This document shows positions 27,312 through 37,233 of a stretch of DNA of 64,000 nt, piece after piece. The position numbers were made by a program, and so were the translations under genes. Below the pieces are notes generated by a model, which was not told where the DNA came from, made no database searches, and worked only from the letters and a program-made list of their open reading frames with translations. Where the stretch lies: positions 3,580,271 to 3,644,270 of the forward strand of contig NZ_CP045492.1 of assembly GCF_015500055.1 (NCBI RefSeq). Direction: 5' to 3'. Source of the DNA: Mesorhizobium sp. NBSH29. Its GTDB lineage: Bacteria > Pseudomonadota > Alphaproteobacteria > Rhizobiales > Rhizobiaceae. The stretch's first letter is position 1. Each line of letters starts with the position of its first letter.

Positions 27312-30300
27312 CTACTTTCCAGGCCGACCAGTCTTGCCAGTTCGCCGCGATGCGTTGCGCTGGTCCGAGGCGTCCTCGTAAGAGCCAATGCCAGCCTTCT
27401 CACGGCGTATCGGGCGCACATCATCCGGCTTGGCGGGCTTTGCCCCATCGACCGGCTTTTCAGTCCTCCGCACCGTCATTTCGTCGAGCGAATTCTTGCG
27501 GAAAAGGGACGCTTTTTCCTCAGCCGGTGTTCCATAGTCGGAGCCATGCGCCTCATCATGCGACTGTTTCTTGAACATCGCGCGCGACACGGCACCCGCC
27601 GGCACCGTCGCATCAGTACCCGGCCCCATATCGTCGAGTGACGGCTTGGCGAACATGTTGGTGCGCTTCGGCGCCTCATACGGAGCCGGCACCTTGCCAG
27701 TCTCATCAACTGTGCGATGCACCGCCCGGCCCTTATTGTGCTTGCCCTTTTCGCGGCCGGAAACCGGGCTTTCACCATCGGCATATTTGGCCAGCGGGTC
27801 ATCGGAAATCATCATTTCCATCTCGCGCAACCGTTTCACCTCATCGCGCAGCCGGGCAGCCTTTTCAAAGTCCAGATCGGCAGCCGCATCACGCATCTGC
27901 TTGGTCAGCGCTTCCAGATGGGCTTTCAGATTATTGCCCATCATCGCGCCTGCACCATCGGTGAATTGCGAAATGTCAGCGCGCACATGGTCTTTTTCAT
28001 AGACCGAGTCGAGAATGTCCGAGATCCGAGATTTCACCGATTCCGGCGTAATGCCATTGGCCTCATTCCACTCCACCTGCTTTTCGCGGCGCCGGCTGGT
28101 CTCCGCCATCGCGCGTTCCATCGAGCCGGTAATCTTGTCGGCATAGAGAATGACCTTGCCATCCACATTACGCGCCGCACGCCCAATGGTCTGGATCAGC
28201 GAGGTCTCGGACCGCAGAAAGCCTTCCTTGTCGGCATCGAGAATGGCGACAAATCCGCACTCGGGAATATCCAGCCCCTCGCGCAAAAGGTTGATACCCA
28301 CCAACACGTCAAATGCACCAAGCCTTAAATCGCGAAGAATCTCGATCCGTTCCAGCGTGTCGATGTCGGAATGCATATAGCGCACCCGAATACCCTGCTC
28401 ATGCAGATATTCGGTCAGATCCTCAGCCATGCGCTTGGTCAGAACAGTGGCCAGCGTGCGATAGCCCTTGGCCGTCGTCTCGCGAATTTCGCCGACAACA
28501 TCATCCACCTGATGCTTGGCCGGACGCACCTCGACCGGGGGATCAATCAGGCCAGTGGGGCGGATCACCTGTTCGGCAAACACGCCGCCTGCGGCGTCCA
28601 TCTCCCAGCCACCCGGCGTGGCCGAAACCGCGACCGAGAGCGGGCGCATCGCATCCCATTCTTCAAACCGCAGCGGGCGATTGTCCATGCAGGAGGGCAG
28701 ACGGAAGCCATATTCAGCCAGCGTCGCCTTGCGCCGAAAGTCGCCGCGATACATGCCGCCAATCTGCGGAATGGTGACATGACTTTCATCGACAAACACC
28801 AGCGCATTGTCGGGGATATACTCAAACAGCGTCGGCGGCGGGTCGCCCGGCCGGCGCCCGGTCAGATAGCGCGAATAATTTTCGATACCGGCGCATGAGC
28901 CGGTCGCTTCCAGCATCTCAATGTCAAACCGCGTGCGCTGCTCCAGCCGCTGCGCTTCCAGCAGGCGACCAGCCTTTTCCAGCTCGACCAGACGCCCCCG
29001 CAGCTCGTCCTTTATCAGGCGGATTGCCTGATTCAATGTCGGGCGCGGCGTCACATAGTGCGAATTGGCGTAGATTTTCACAGATTTCAGATCGCCGGTC
29101 TTATGCCCCGTCAGCGGGTCAAATTCGGTGATACTCTCGATCTCATCGCCAAACAGCGAGATCCGCCAGGCGCGGTCCTCAAGGTGAGCCGCAAAAATTT
29201 CAATCGTGTCGCCGCGCACCCGAAAAGAACCGCGCACGAAGTTGATGTCCTGGCGCTTATATTGCTGCGCCACCAGATCAGCCAGAAGCGCCCGCTGGTC
29301 CAGCCGGTCGCCAATCTCCATCTGGAAGGTCATCGCCGTATAAGTCTCGACCGAGCCGATACCGTAGATACACGACACCGACGCCACGATGATCACATCA
29401 TCGCGCTCCAGCAGCGAGCGTGTAGCAGAGTGGCGCATCCGGTCGATCTGCTCATTGATCGACGATTCCTTCTCGATGAAGGTGTCCGTGCGCGGCACAT
29501 AGGCTTCCGGCTGATAATAGTCGTAATAGGAGACGAAATATTCCACCGCATTTTCGGGGAAAAACTTTTTGAATTCGCTGTAAAGCTGCGCCGCCAGCGT
29601 TTTGTTGGGCGCCAGAATAAGCGCCGGGCGCTGCGTCTCCTCAATCACCTTCGCCATGGTGAATGTCTTGCCCGAGCCAGTCACGCCAAGCAGAACCTGC
29701 GTGCGCTCATGCGCGCTCACACCTTCCACAAGATCCTTGATCGCGGTGGGCTGGTCACCTGCCGGTTCAAACTCCGACACCATCTTGATGGCAATGCCAC
29801 CCTCGGATTTTGCCGGACGTGCAGGCCGGTGGGGTACCCACATCTCGCCATTCTTATGCAGCGGATTGCCGCTTTCGATCAGCGCAGAGAGCGCGGCAAC
29901 CGTCGCCGTCACGCCGCCGGAGGCCATGGTCTCCGCATCTTCCAGCGAAATATCCAGACCGGCGACGGGGTTAAGCCCGGCAGCCGTTCTCTCACGCGCA
30001 GTCGCTGCACCACCCATGGATGTGCCACGCCCCGTGCGTGTCGCAGCAGACGAGCGCTCTGGTATCTTCTTGGACTTCGAAGGCTTCTTGGCGCCTTGGC
30101 CGTCGCTGGACAAATCAGCCTTGCGACCGTCTTCCTCAGCCTCTTTGGCAATCTGCTCCGCCCACGACGCGATGCCGCCGCTGAGCGGCGCGCCGGTCAG
30201 ATCCGACTGTGGCGCTTCCTCGAAACCACCACCGCGATGCAGCGGAACCGACGCGTCGAGATAGTCGGTCACGGGATTGCCGCGCCGGCGCGGTTCGTTT

Positions 30301-30365
30301 GAATCGCGTGGCGCGTCAGCGCCGACCTTGTTGCCGGACGATTTATGCTCGGGGGTGCGTGCCAT
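27312..30365 (-). CDS. uvrB: Excinuclease ABC subunit B, with long terminal extensions
   Basis: The 1017-residue protein carries the whole UvrB core: [17 protein letters not shown] near residue 199, Walker A GVTGSGKT at 227-234, the beta-hairpin [24 protein letters not shown] in the DEAD box, helicase motifs [14 protein letters not shown] and QTIGRAARN, and a UVR domain ([20 protein letters not shown]). UvrB verifies damage and loads UvrC in nucleotide excision repair. About 190 residues precede the core and about 150 follow it; both are charged, low-complexity and probably disordered. E. coli UvrB is about 670 residues. Monocistronic. Confidence 0.96.
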   Translation of the reverse strand: MARTPEHKSSGNKVGADAPRDSNEPRRRGNPVTDYLDASVPLHRGGGFEEAPQSDLTGAPLSGGIASWAEQIAKEAEEDGRKADLSSDGQGAKKPSKSKKIPERSSAATRTGRGTSMGGAATARERTAAGLNPVAGLDISLEDAETMASGGVTATVAALSALIESGNPLHKNGEMWVPHRPARPAKSEGGIAIKMVSEFEPAGDQPTAIKDLVEGVSAHERTQVLLGVTGSGKTFTMAKVIEETQRPALILAPNKTLAAQLYSEFKKFFPENAVEYFVSYYDYYQPEAYVPRTDTFIEKESSINEQIDRMRHSATRSLLERDDVIIVASVSCIYGIGSVETYTAMTFQMEIGDRLDQRALLADLVAQQYKRQDINFVRGSFRVRGDTIEIFAAHLEDRAWRISLFGDEIESITEFDPLTGHKTGDLKSVKIYANSHYVTPRPTLNQAIRLIKDELRGRLVELEKAGRLLEAQRLEQRTRFDIEMLEATGSCAGIENYSRYLTGRRPGDPPPTLFEYIPDNALVFVDESHVTIPQIGGMYRGDFRRKATLAEYGFRLPSCMDNRPLRFEEWDAMRPLSVAVSATPGGWEMDAAGGVFAEQVIRPTGLIDPPVEVRPAKHQVDDVVGEIRETTAKGYRTLATVLTKRMAEDLTEYLHEQGIRVRYMHSDIDTLERIEILRDLRLGAFDVLVGINLLREGLDIPECGFVAILDADKEGFLRSETSLIQTIGRAARNVDGKVILYADKITGSMERAMAETSRRREKQVEWNEANGITPESVKSRISDILDSVYEKDHVRADISQFTDGAGAMMGNNLKAHLEALTKQMRDAAADLDFEKAARLRDEVKRLREMEMMISDDPLAKYADGESPVSGREKGKHNKGRAVHRTVDETGKVPAPYEAPKRTNMFAKPSLDDMGPGTDATVPAGAVSRAMFKKQSHDEAHGSDYGTPAEEKASLFRKNSLDEMTVRRTEKPVDGAKPAKPDDVRPIRREKAGIGSYEDASDQRNASRRTGKTGRPGK

Positions 30366-30562
30366 CGACCCAATATGGGAACAAAGTGCGCGAATGGAAA
30401 GAGAGGCGTGCCGACATTTCCTGACAGCGGCATGTCAGGAGATAACCGTCCTCCGCGCCACCCGCTGCTAGCGCGCAGGCTAGTGGCAAAAGCATCGACC
30501 CTCCCCACTTGCTGAGCCGTAAAAGGAAACCTAGAAGCAGCATCTAAAGCAAAGATGTTCCG

Positions 30563-31690
30563 ATGAAGATCGCACATATAGTCAGTCACGGCGGGCTCAA
30601 CGGTGTTGCAACAACCACAGCCACGCTGATCAAGGAACAGGTATCTGCCGGGCATCAGGTCACGCTGGTCCACCGGCCGGGTGCCTGGATTGCCAGCCAG
30701 CTTGCCGGCGCTCCGGTAAACATGGTCCCTTGCAGATTCTCGCGCCATCCGGCCGAAATGAGCGCGGTAGGGCGCCAGCTTGATGATGCGGAAATAGATG
30801 TGGTCCATTCGCATGGAAGCTCCGCCAACGTCTATGCCATGATCTTCCGCTGCGCGGTCGCGGCACCGACAGTGATGACCGCGCATTCGCGGCAATTTCA
30901 ACCAACATGGAGATTTGCACACCAGGTGATCGGGTTGAGCGATCACACGGCACGGTATTACACGTCCCGCTTCCTGATCGCCAAATCCCGAATCCATTCG
31001 ATACCCAACATGTTCGACGCCCAAGCACTTCCGATAGCGACGGACGCTGAACGGTTAGCCGCGCGTCAAAAACTTGGCATCGCGCCGGAAACATTTCTTC
31101 TCGGATCGGTGGGCGTCATTGGCCAGCGAAAGCGACAGAGTGACATGGTTCAGATCCTGGATCGTCTGCTGCAGGCAGGATGTGATGCCGAACTGGCGCT
31201 AATAGGGCCTTACTCCCGGTCAGGACCGGGAACCCAAACCTTTGAACGGGCATTGGCCGATCCCGCCATGCGCGGCCGTATCCACCTTCTCGGCGAGCGG
31301 CAAGACGCGGCCGATCTTGTCGCCGGCCTCGAGGTCTACCTCTGCACGTCCGAGCAGGAAGAGGCCCCGATAGCGCCCCTTGAAGCGATGGCGCGAGGAG
31401 TTCCGGTGATCTCCACAGATGTTGGGAACATGGCCGATCTGCTCCCGGAATCGCTGATCTTCAAAGTCGCAGACATCGCCGGAATGGCTGCTATGGCTCT
31501 CCGTTTCCGGGGGGATCCGGGTCTGATGCGTCACCAGGGACTGGCAGGTCGGGCCGTCGTTGAAAGCCTGCTCGCTCCATCAGCAATCCTGCCTCGCATC
31601 GAGGCTGTCTATGATCTGGCGCTCCTGGAGGCCGGTCAGAAGCACCGGCGCATCGTTGCACCCCGGCGTCAACGGAATCACCCGACCTAG
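30563..31690 (+). CDS. Family 4 glycosyltransferase
   Basis: The 375-residue GT-B protein starts MKIAHIVSHGGLNGVATTTA, has LGSVGVIGQRKRQSDMVQIL in the donor domain, and EQEEAPIAPLEAMARGVPVI with the GT4 E-x7-E motif. The start/donor layout fits a cytoplasmic LPS or exopolysaccharide sugar transferase. It stands alone between divergent uvrB and a convergent SH3 gene, so its pathway is not clear. A short inverted repeat (GCGCGCCG / CGGCGCGC, 31736-31757) lies past its end, without a T run. Confidence 0.85.
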   Translation: MKIAHIVSHGGLNGVATTTATLIKEQVSAGHQVTLVHRPGAWIASQLAGAPVNMVPCRFSRHPAEMSAVGRQLDDAEIDVVHSHGSSANVYAMIFRCAVAAPTVMTAHSRQFQPTWRFAHQVIGLSDHTARYYTSRFLIAKSRIHSIPNMFDAQALPIATDAERLAARQKLGIAPETFLLGSVGVIGQRKRQSDMVQILDRLLQAGCDAELALIGPYSRSGPGTQTFERALADPAMRGRIHLLGERQDAADLVAGLEVYLCTSEQEEAPIAPLEAMARGVPVISTDVGNMADLLPESLIFKVADIAGMAAMALRFRGDPGLMRHQGLAGRAVVESLLAPSAILPRIEAVYDLALLEAGQKHRRIVAPRRQRNHPT

Positions 31691-31771
31691 AGTGGTATCC
31701 AGGCCTGGAATGCCCGCCAGGATGCTCAATGCAGAAGCGCGCCGACAATGCGGCGCGCCTTCACGGGGTCA

Positions 31772-32236
31772 TCAGCGCGGGCAAGGAAATCCGGGCGCGA
31801 TCCGGCAATTGGCACCCGGACGCGGTGGACGACCGGCTCCAGGCGGCCGTGGCCGGTTTGGTGGCCGAACATGCGGTGGGCGGTTTCCCGGTGGGCGCGC
31901 ATGCGGCGGACGCGGGCGATGCGGACGATAATAGGGCGGGTTCACAATGATGGGTCTTTGCACCACAACCGGACGACCCGAATAGGCCCTGTCGAGATAG
32001 TTGGCGCTCATCCAGCCGCGCAAGCCGCTGCGTGAAATCTGGCACCAGTTGCGCTGGCACGTGCGTATCGTGACCCGCGCACCGGCAGGCAATGTTGTGA
32101 TCCGTGCGTAGCCGGTTCCCGGCCCGGATCTGACATTGACGTTACCCGTCACATAAGCCTGCGCCGCCGAGGCGATGCTGGGTATCGCCAGTCCCAGCAA
32201 TACAATCATTGTTGACATAAATGTTCGTCGAAACAT
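31772..32236 (-). CDS. Exported SH3-domain protein with Pro/Arg-rich tail
   Basis: The 154-residue protein has a signal peptide (MSTMIVLLGLAIPSIASAA), a bacterial SH3 domain (VTGNVNVRSGPGTGYARITT, ending GWMSANYLDR), and a tail rich in Pro, Arg and His (HRPRPPHARPPGNRPP). Such SH3b domains often bind cell-wall peptides. GAGGAG lies 9 bases before the ATG at 32236. Bases 32237-32472 between this gene and the next hold no credible ORF. Confidence 0.8.
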   Translation of the reverse strand: MFRRTFMSTMIVLLGLAIPSIASAAQAYVTGNVNVRSGPGTGYARITTLPAGARVTIRTCQRNWCQISRSGLRGWMSANYLDRAYSGRPVVVQRPIIVNPPYYRPHRPRPPHARPPGNRPPHVRPPNRPRPPGAGRPPRPGANCRIAPGFPCPR

Positions 32237-32472
32237 CAATTCCGTCTCCTCAAAATCGCCCAATCAAATACTACTACTGGCTGTACTTTAATAAAAGACA
32301 CCCAAAAGCGTTTCGCTGTTCTTGGCAAACAAATGGTCAAAGACCGGGTGCTGGTTTCAGGCCGCACTCATACTGCCCTTTTGCACCTATTTTGCGGCGC
32401 GATGTGCCGACGCAGCGGCATCCGCAGCGCTGATCACCACGAGCTCAGGCGTAGAATGTGCCCTTGGCCCGA

Positions 32473-33723
32473 TCAGTTGAACCACAGCGCATATCCGAGA
32501 AAAGCAGGACCGCCGAACTGCTGAAGGACCCGCCCGAAGGTTTCGGACGTAATCAGCGTGCCGTTTTCCAGATAGGGCACGACGCCCGGCCCGGTCAGCG
32601 CAAGAACGAGATCAAACGTCTGTGGCGCCTCAAAAAACGCCTTCACATTGATGCCCTTGCCAGCGATGCGCCAGTGCGACAGCAGCACCCTGCCTTCAAG
32701 CAGGTCTTCGGCAATTTGCAGGGCATCATGCCAGGCCACCACCTGTTCCTCACCAACTTCCAGACCGGTTAGTTTGCTGATGCCCGGCTGCTGCGGTCCG
32801 GGAAGCCATTCGCGATCATTATCTGTTTCAGCACGGATGGCCTGCCAGTTCAGGCGCGACAGCCGGATCATTTCGAGCAGTTTCAGCCGCGCTGTCTGGC
32901 GCCGCTCGGGCTCGATAACCGGCCAGTTCACGAGATGAACGAACGACACAACATCGGCGATCCGCCATTCCGACAGCAGGCCAGTTGCATCGACCGGCGG
33001 CACTAAAACGCCCTGCATGGGAAGACCGGCACGCGGAAACAGCATGTGGAAGCTGCTGTCGAAGGCGGTCTGGAAATCATGGGCCAGCCAAAAATCCACC
33101 TGCGCGATGAGGAAATTCGCATATCCCTGCAACCAGAAACCATCAGCCCGATCGAAGCGGAACGTCAGGTCGGGCGGACCTGCTGCGGAATGCGGGTTGG
33201 CACCACTCAGAGCCGCCATCACAGCCGCGACACTTTCATCGGCGGCGAGCATTCCGTCGCCATTCAGGTCGATCGACAACTTTGCAAGATCCACAACCAC
33301 GCCGATCTCAACATCCTCAGGCACCATCCCGAGTTGGGCGGCGGCTGCTTCGAGCCCGTCACGAAAGTTCAGCAGGATTGTGCGAAATCCCTCATAATTC
33401 AAGGGTTCTGGGTCGGCATTGATAGGCACCGGCAGCCGCATGGGCGGCAACGCAATAGAGTGTGGGCTCTCAAGGCCGTGCCGGTGCAACGCTTGCCCCA
33501 GCCCCTCAAGCGCCTGCGTAAAGGCGGCAGTTCCCAACACATAGGGTACCAGCGGGTTTTTTGGGTCGGCATTTTCGAGCCCATCGATGGCAGCATCGCG
33601 GTCCACGACAGTTCGGGCATCGAACAGGGCGCTCACATCTGCGCTGACATCGGCGCGGGCGGTAGCTGCAACCGCCAAAAACCCTGCCATGATGGCCAGC
33701 GTACGAAACATGTTCAGCATCAT
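32473..33723 (-). CDS. Exported protein with one EF-hand-like loop, function unknown
   Basis: The 416-residue protein has a signal peptide (MLNMFRTLAIMAGFLAVAAT, then ARA) and one calcium-loop motif DLNGDGMLAADE at about residue 170. No enzyme family was recognised. Aromatic-rich stretches (DGFWLQGYANFLIAQVDFWL) suggest a globular helical fold. The ATG at 33721-33723 follows GGAGGGAGACGG; further upstream the frame is open but not signal-like. The gene is divergent from a CapA gene. Confidence 0.75.
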   Translation of the reverse strand: MMLNMFRTLAIMAGFLAVAATARADVSADVSALFDARTVVDRDAAIDGLENADPKNPLVPYVLGTAAFTQALEGLGQALHRHGLESPHSIALPPMRLPVPINADPEPLNYEGFRTILLNFRDGLEAAAAQLGMVPEDVEIGVVVDLAKLSIDLNGDGMLAADESVAAVMAALSGANPHSAAGPPDLTFRFDRADGFWLQGYANFLIAQVDFWLAHDFQTAFDSSFHMLFPRAGLPMQGVLVPPVDATGLLSEWRIADVVSFVHLVNWPVIEPERRQTARLKLLEMIRLSRLNWQAIRAETDNDREWLPGPQQPGISKLTGLEVGEEQVVAWHDALQIAEDLLEGRVLLSHWRIAGKGINVKAFFEAPQTFDLVLALTGPGVVPYLENGTLITSETFGRVLQQFGGPAFLGYALWFN

Positions 33724-33925
33724 CGTCACCGTCTCCCTCCGGAAAGTGCCTGCCATCCTGCCGCCCGGCTTTCTGGATCGTTTCGTCTCCAATCGCAAGC
33801 GAGGCAGGCAGGCAAAGCACATACCCCAACGAGCAATCGTGATATAGCGTCACGCACTCACTGAGGCGTACACCCTGTCCAGCAATTTCCCGCTCCGCTA
33901 CCGCCTGACATGGCTGCCGCGTTTT

Positions 33926-34960
33926 TTGCGCCCCTCCTTGGCTGGCGATGCCTCAGGGTTTGCACCGCCCACCGCGCAATGGTTGGGCACGCCACCGAAC
34001 AAGTCTGTGCGACTGGTGTTCATCGGCGACATTTCGGCTGTAGCAGGCCCGGTGCCGCCAGAAATAGATGAAACGCTTCGCGACATCCTTGCTTCAGGCG
34101 ATTTGGTGGTGGGCAATTGCGAAAGCCCTGTTGTGGCGAGACCCCATGCGCCTGTGGCCACCAGGCTTGGCACGCGCCATGCGATGAAGGGCGCCTATCT
34201 TGATGGCGCGCTCGCGGCAATGGGTGTCGCCCCCGACAGGCTGGTTCTCTCGCTCGCCAACAATCACATGCTGGACCAGGGTGTTGAAGGCTTTGAAGAA
34301 ACGCTGCACGCGTTGGCCGTGCGCGGCATCAACCACATCGGTACAAAACACCGACCCGGTGCAGTGCTGCCCATCCGCGGCGTGCAGGTCGGGCTGCTCG
34401 CTTTCACGCAATGGCGCAACGCTGCCGCGAAAACCTTTGATTCTCTCATCTCCACCGGCGCTGCTCTCGCAGCACGGGACTGGGAGCCATTGCGAACCAT
34501 GAACGCAGATATCCGATGTGTGATTCCGCATTGGGATTGGGAGTTTCGCCACTTCCCCCGGCCCGAAACGCGTCTACTGGCCGCCACCATCGCTGCTGCC
34601 GGCGCCAACCTGATCGCTGGCCACCACGCACATGTCTTGCAACCGGTCGAGCGTGTCGGAGCCAAAACGCTGACTGCCTACGGGCTCGGAGACTTCCTCG
34701 GTACCGCCTTTGCGCGGCAGCCCTTGCCCGCCCGAATCGGTGCGATCATGGTGGCCGATATCAGTGCCGATTCGGAAAATGCCGGAGAAATTTTCCGCTA
34801 CGCACTCATCCCTTTCTTCCGCCAGAGTACTGTTGGGGGAGAACAGCTGGTAGCGGTACACGATCTTCCGATTCCGTTGCAGACCATTGTTTTTACGCGC
34901 ATCGCGCGCATTACCGGGGATGGCGCACCGTTTCCACAGAGCATCCGGCAGCCTCATTAG
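33926..34960 (+). CDS. CapA-family metallophosphoesterase-like protein
   Basis: The 344-residue protein matches the PGA_cap (CapA) family: RLVFIGDISAVAGP, GNCESP, LVLSLANNHMLDQG and IAGHHAHVLQPVER, which supply Asp, Asn and His metal ligands. Family members take part in poly-gamma-glutamate capsule making or unknown periplasmic hydrolysis. There is no clear signal peptide. The start is doubtful: TTG at 33926 is used because no ATG/GTG stands in frame from 33848 on, and no ribosome site is seen. The neighbouring CapB/C genes are absent. Confidence 0.78.
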   Translation: MRPSLAGDASGFAPPTAQWLGTPPNKSVRLVFIGDISAVAGPVPPEIDETLRDILASGDLVVGNCESPVVARPHAPVATRLGTRHAMKGAYLDGALAAMGVAPDRLVLSLANNHMLDQGVEGFEETLHALAVRGINHIGTKHRPGAVLPIRGVQVGLLAFTQWRNAAAKTFDSLISTGAALAARDWEPLRTMNADIRCVIPHWDWEFRHFPRPETRLLAATIAAAGANLIAGHHAHVLQPVERVGAKTLTAYGLGDFLGTAFARQPLPARIGAIMVADISADSENAGEIFRYALIPFFRQSTVGGEQLVAVHDLPIPLQTIVFTRIARITGDGAPFPQSIRQPH

Positions 34961-35018
34961 CCGGCCACAAACCCCTGAAATTATGGACTATCTTGCAGTT
35001 GCAGAGGTTCCATGCCAT

Positions 35019-35060
35019 AAAATTGACGTTCGGGCATTTGCTGACCCGGAGACTGGAACG
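35019..35060 (+). promoter_or_regulatory. Conserved leader element of a cold-shock gene (copy A)
   Basis: The bases AAAATTGAC...TCGGGCATTTG...CCCGGAG...CTGGAA recur almost unchanged at 36111, in both cases about 195-200 bases before a cold-shock ATG. An extended TTGCAG-(17)-CATAAA promoter just upstream would start RNA inside the element. It is likely the 5' end of a structured, temperature-controlled leader. Inference from the duplication. Confidence 0.55.
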
Positions 35061-35218
35061 TTTGAGCGACCTTTCCCCGAAAACGTGAATATCTGACAAT
35101 CCTGCTCTTGGCGCGGGGAACATAATTGTGCGCGAATGCATGTCTGCCAAGGAACTGCCGGGACTTGCTTCGGATGAGGGGGACCGGAAAATCGAAAACG
35201 GATGAAGGAGTTCCCCTG

Positions 35219-35449
35219 ATGGCTCAGACTGGTACAGTTAAATTCTTCAATGCAACCAAAGGCTTTGGCTTCATCACGCCAGATGGCAAAGATCCAAATG
35301 GCAAAGAGCAAAAGGACGTATTCGTTCACATTTCGGCTATCGAGGCCTCCGGCCTGGGCACCCTCGTTGATGGCCAGAAGGTTACCTTCGAGGTCGAGCC
35401 AGACCGCATGGGCAAAGGCCCCAAGGCGGTTGATCTGCGCGCTGAATAA
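35219..35449 (+). CDS. Cold-shock protein (CspA family), copy A of a pair
   Basis: The 76-residue cold-shock domain has [20 protein letters not shown] and [14 protein letters not shown] short insertion (KDPNGKEQ) sits in the loop before RNP2. The ATG follows AAGGAG. The leader is about 200 bases and its 5' element is shared with the copy at 36305. A strong terminator follows 32 bases past the stop. Confidence 0.95.
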   Translation: MAQTGTVKFFNATKGFGFITPDGKDPNGKEQKDVFVHISAIEASGLGTLVDGQKVTFEVEPDRMGKGPKAVDLRAE

Positions 35450-35480
35450 TCACTTCGCGACTGCAGTTATCCAACAATTC

Positions 35481-35513
35481 AAAGGCACGGATGCGCACCA
35501 TCCGTGCCTTTTG
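35481..35513 (+). terminator. Terminator behind cold-shock copy A
   Basis: A perfect 10-bp stem GGCACGGATG / CATCCGTGCC with loop CGCAC is flanked by AAA and TTTT. Confidence 0.88.
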
Positions 35514-35644
35514 TTTGCTCAGGTGTTGAACGCGCCAGCGCGCGCGGTAAAGTTCCCATGCGGAAACCACGACGAAGCACAGCTTCAACCTGGTTTGCGA
35601 GGAAACCAACCCGGATCACATGGTCCAGAAGCGAGGCATCTGTG

Positions 35645-35986
35645 ATGAAGAAACTGACAAACGCGCTCCACGCATTGTGCATGGGTGCAGGTATCATGTT
35701 CGCAGCACCCGCCCTTGCGGCACCAGTAGTTCCCTCTCCCGCCTATGATGCCGGGCTGGTGGTGCAGGTCCGCGGCTGCCACAGCAATGTGCAGCGTCAT
35801 CGTGTTCGCGAATTTGGCCGCACGCTGTCGCACCGGCATTTGCGCAATTGCCGTCCGGTTCGCGTCACGCCGGCACGCCCGCGCGATTGCCATCGCGACG
35901 TCCGCCGCCACCAGATTCCCGGCTATCGCGGCCGCGTCGTACACCGCCATGTCGGCCCACGCTGCATCGCCCGCATCTATCGCTGA
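35645..35986 (+). CDS. Small exported Cys/His/Arg-rich protein
   Basis: The 113-residue product has a signal peptide (MKKLTNALHALCMGAGIMFA, cut after APALA). The mature part is dense in Arg and His (SHRHLRNCRPVRV; DCHRDVRRHQIPGYRGRVVH) with four evenly spaced Cys. A basic, disulfide-linked or metal-binding periplasmic peptide is suggested. It lies between the two duplicated cold-shock genes. No family recognised. Confidence 0.65.
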   Translation: MKKLTNALHALCMGAGIMFAAPALAAPVVPSPAYDAGLVVQVRGCHSNVQRHRVREFGRTLSHRHLRNCRPVRVTPARPRDCHRDVRRHQIPGYRGRVVHRHVGPRCIARIYR

Positions 35987-36110
35987 GGCTGACTGCGCTC
36001 GCGCAGATTGCTCGGGCGCCCGTCTCTCCAAGGTCGGAAATTTCACGGATAAAGCAAAGCCACAGGACTGCGCTAAACTTTTTCTTGTGCATGACGCCAA
36101 AATGAAGGAC

Positions 36111-36152
36111 AAAATTGACTCTCGGGCATTTGGCGGGCCCGGAGCTGGAATA
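36111..36152 (+). promoter_or_regulatory. Conserved leader element of a cold-shock gene (copy B)
   Basis: This is the second copy of the 40-base element at 35019. Identical blocks are AAAATTGAC, TCGGGCATTTG, CCCGGAG and CTGGAA. A TTGTGC-(17)-GACAAA promoter-like pair precedes it. It lies 194 bases before the cold-shock ATG. Confidence 0.55.
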
Positions 36153-36304
36153 GCGTGCGCCCTGTGAAAGCAAGGCACTCACGAGAAACAGAGGGCAAAA
36201 GCCCCGGCGCGAGACCTGTTTCTTCTCCCCCGATGAATGATCGGCCACGGGCAAACCAATAATGCTGCCCGAGGACTTCAATGGGAGAAACAAGGAGTTT
36301 CCCA

Positions 36305-36520
36305 ATGCCGCAGTCCGGCACTGTCAAATTCTTCAATCACGCCAAGGGATTCGGCTTCATCACGCCGGATGACGGGGCGACAGATGTCTTCGTCCATATC
36401 TCGGCGGTGCAGGCATCTGGCCTGACTGGTCTCGAGGATGGCCAGAAAGTCAGCTTCGAAACCGAGCCGGATAAACGCGGCAAAGGTCCAAAAGCGGTCG
36501 ACCTCACCGTCCTCGGCTGA
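36305..36520 (+). CDS. Cold-shock protein (CspA family), copy B of a pair
   Basis: The 71-residue cold-shock domain has [20 protein letters not shown] and [16 protein letters not shown]. The ATG is behind AAGGAGTTTCCC. It is closely similar to copy A in coding region, ribosome-site context and leader, so the two are a recent local duplication. No terminator is obvious directly after it. Confidence 0.95.
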   Translation: MPQSGTVKFFNHAKGFGFITPDDGATDVFVHISAVQASGLTGLEDGQKVSFETEPDKRGKGPKAVDLTVLG

Positions 36521-36767
36521 CGTTCGGGTCACACCTGAGCGCCGCCGCAACAGGGTGGTATGCTCCGGTTTGAATAATTGACGGCAGCGCCATCGCTGTC
36601 GACGTCGATCCTTGATTCATGACATCGCCAGATTCCGCACGGAACTGACCGGGCAGAGTGCACGTTGATGCTGAATACCGTTCAGCCTGCGTTCAGGTCG
36701 GTCCGCATAATTTCGAAGCTACGTTGAACCTGCAAGTCCCCCACCAGGCAACGCGAAGGAGATTGAA

Positions 36768-37175
36768 ATGAACCGTTTCTTCAAAACTGCCGTGCTTGGC
36801 GCAGCACTTGCCGCCACCACACTCACTGCCATCCCAGCCGCCAATGCTGGGGATCGCTACCGCCGCCACCATAACGGCGACGCGATTGCCGCCGGTGTGC
36901 TTGGCCTTGCAGCCGGTGCGGTCATTGGGTCAGCATTGTCCCAGCCGCGCTACCGTGAACCCGTCTATGAAGACGAATATTACGAACCACGCCCGGTCTA
37001 CCGCCAGCGTCGCGTCACCCGCGTCTATGAAGAGCCTGTCTACGTGCGCCGTGGTGCAGAACCGTGGAGCCGCGAATGGTACCGTTACTGCCAGAACCGC
37101 TACCGCAGCTTCGACACCCGCACCGGCACCTATGTCGGCTATGACGGCAACGAGCACTTCTGCGTCGCCAATTGA
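36768..37175 (+). CDS. BA14K-family lectin-like exported protein
   Basis: The 135-residue protein has a signal peptide (cut after PAANAG), a glycine-rich hydrophobic segment (AIAAGVLGLAAGAVIGSALS), a Tyr/Glu/Arg-rich linker, and the BA14K module: WYRYCQNRYRSFDTRTGTYV, then GYDGNEHFC. BA14K of Brucella is an immunoreactive lectin-like surface protein. AAGGAGATTGAA precedes the ATG. A terminator follows. Confidence 0.9.
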   Translation: MNRFFKTAVLGAALAATTLTAIPAANAGDRYRRHHNGDAIAAGVLGLAAGAVIGSALSQPRYREPVYEDEYYEPRPVYRQRRVTRVYEEPVYVRRGAEPWSREWYRYCQNRYRSFDTRTGTYVGYDGNEHFCVAN

Positions 37176-37201
37176 TACGGGCTTCCCTGCCCCATAATAG
37201 A

Positions 37202-37226
37202 AACCCCGCTCCGGCGGGGTTTTTTG
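37202..37226 (+). terminator. Terminator behind the BA14K gene
   Basis: AACCCCGC / GCGGGGTT with a TCCG loop is followed by a run of T, 27 bases past the stop. Confidence 0.88.
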
Positions 37227-37233
37227 TGTCTTG

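Noticed and set aside
29058..30302. A 414-codon plus-strand frame opposite uvrB
   Set aside because: Antisense shadow of the uvrB N-terminal half; no motifs.
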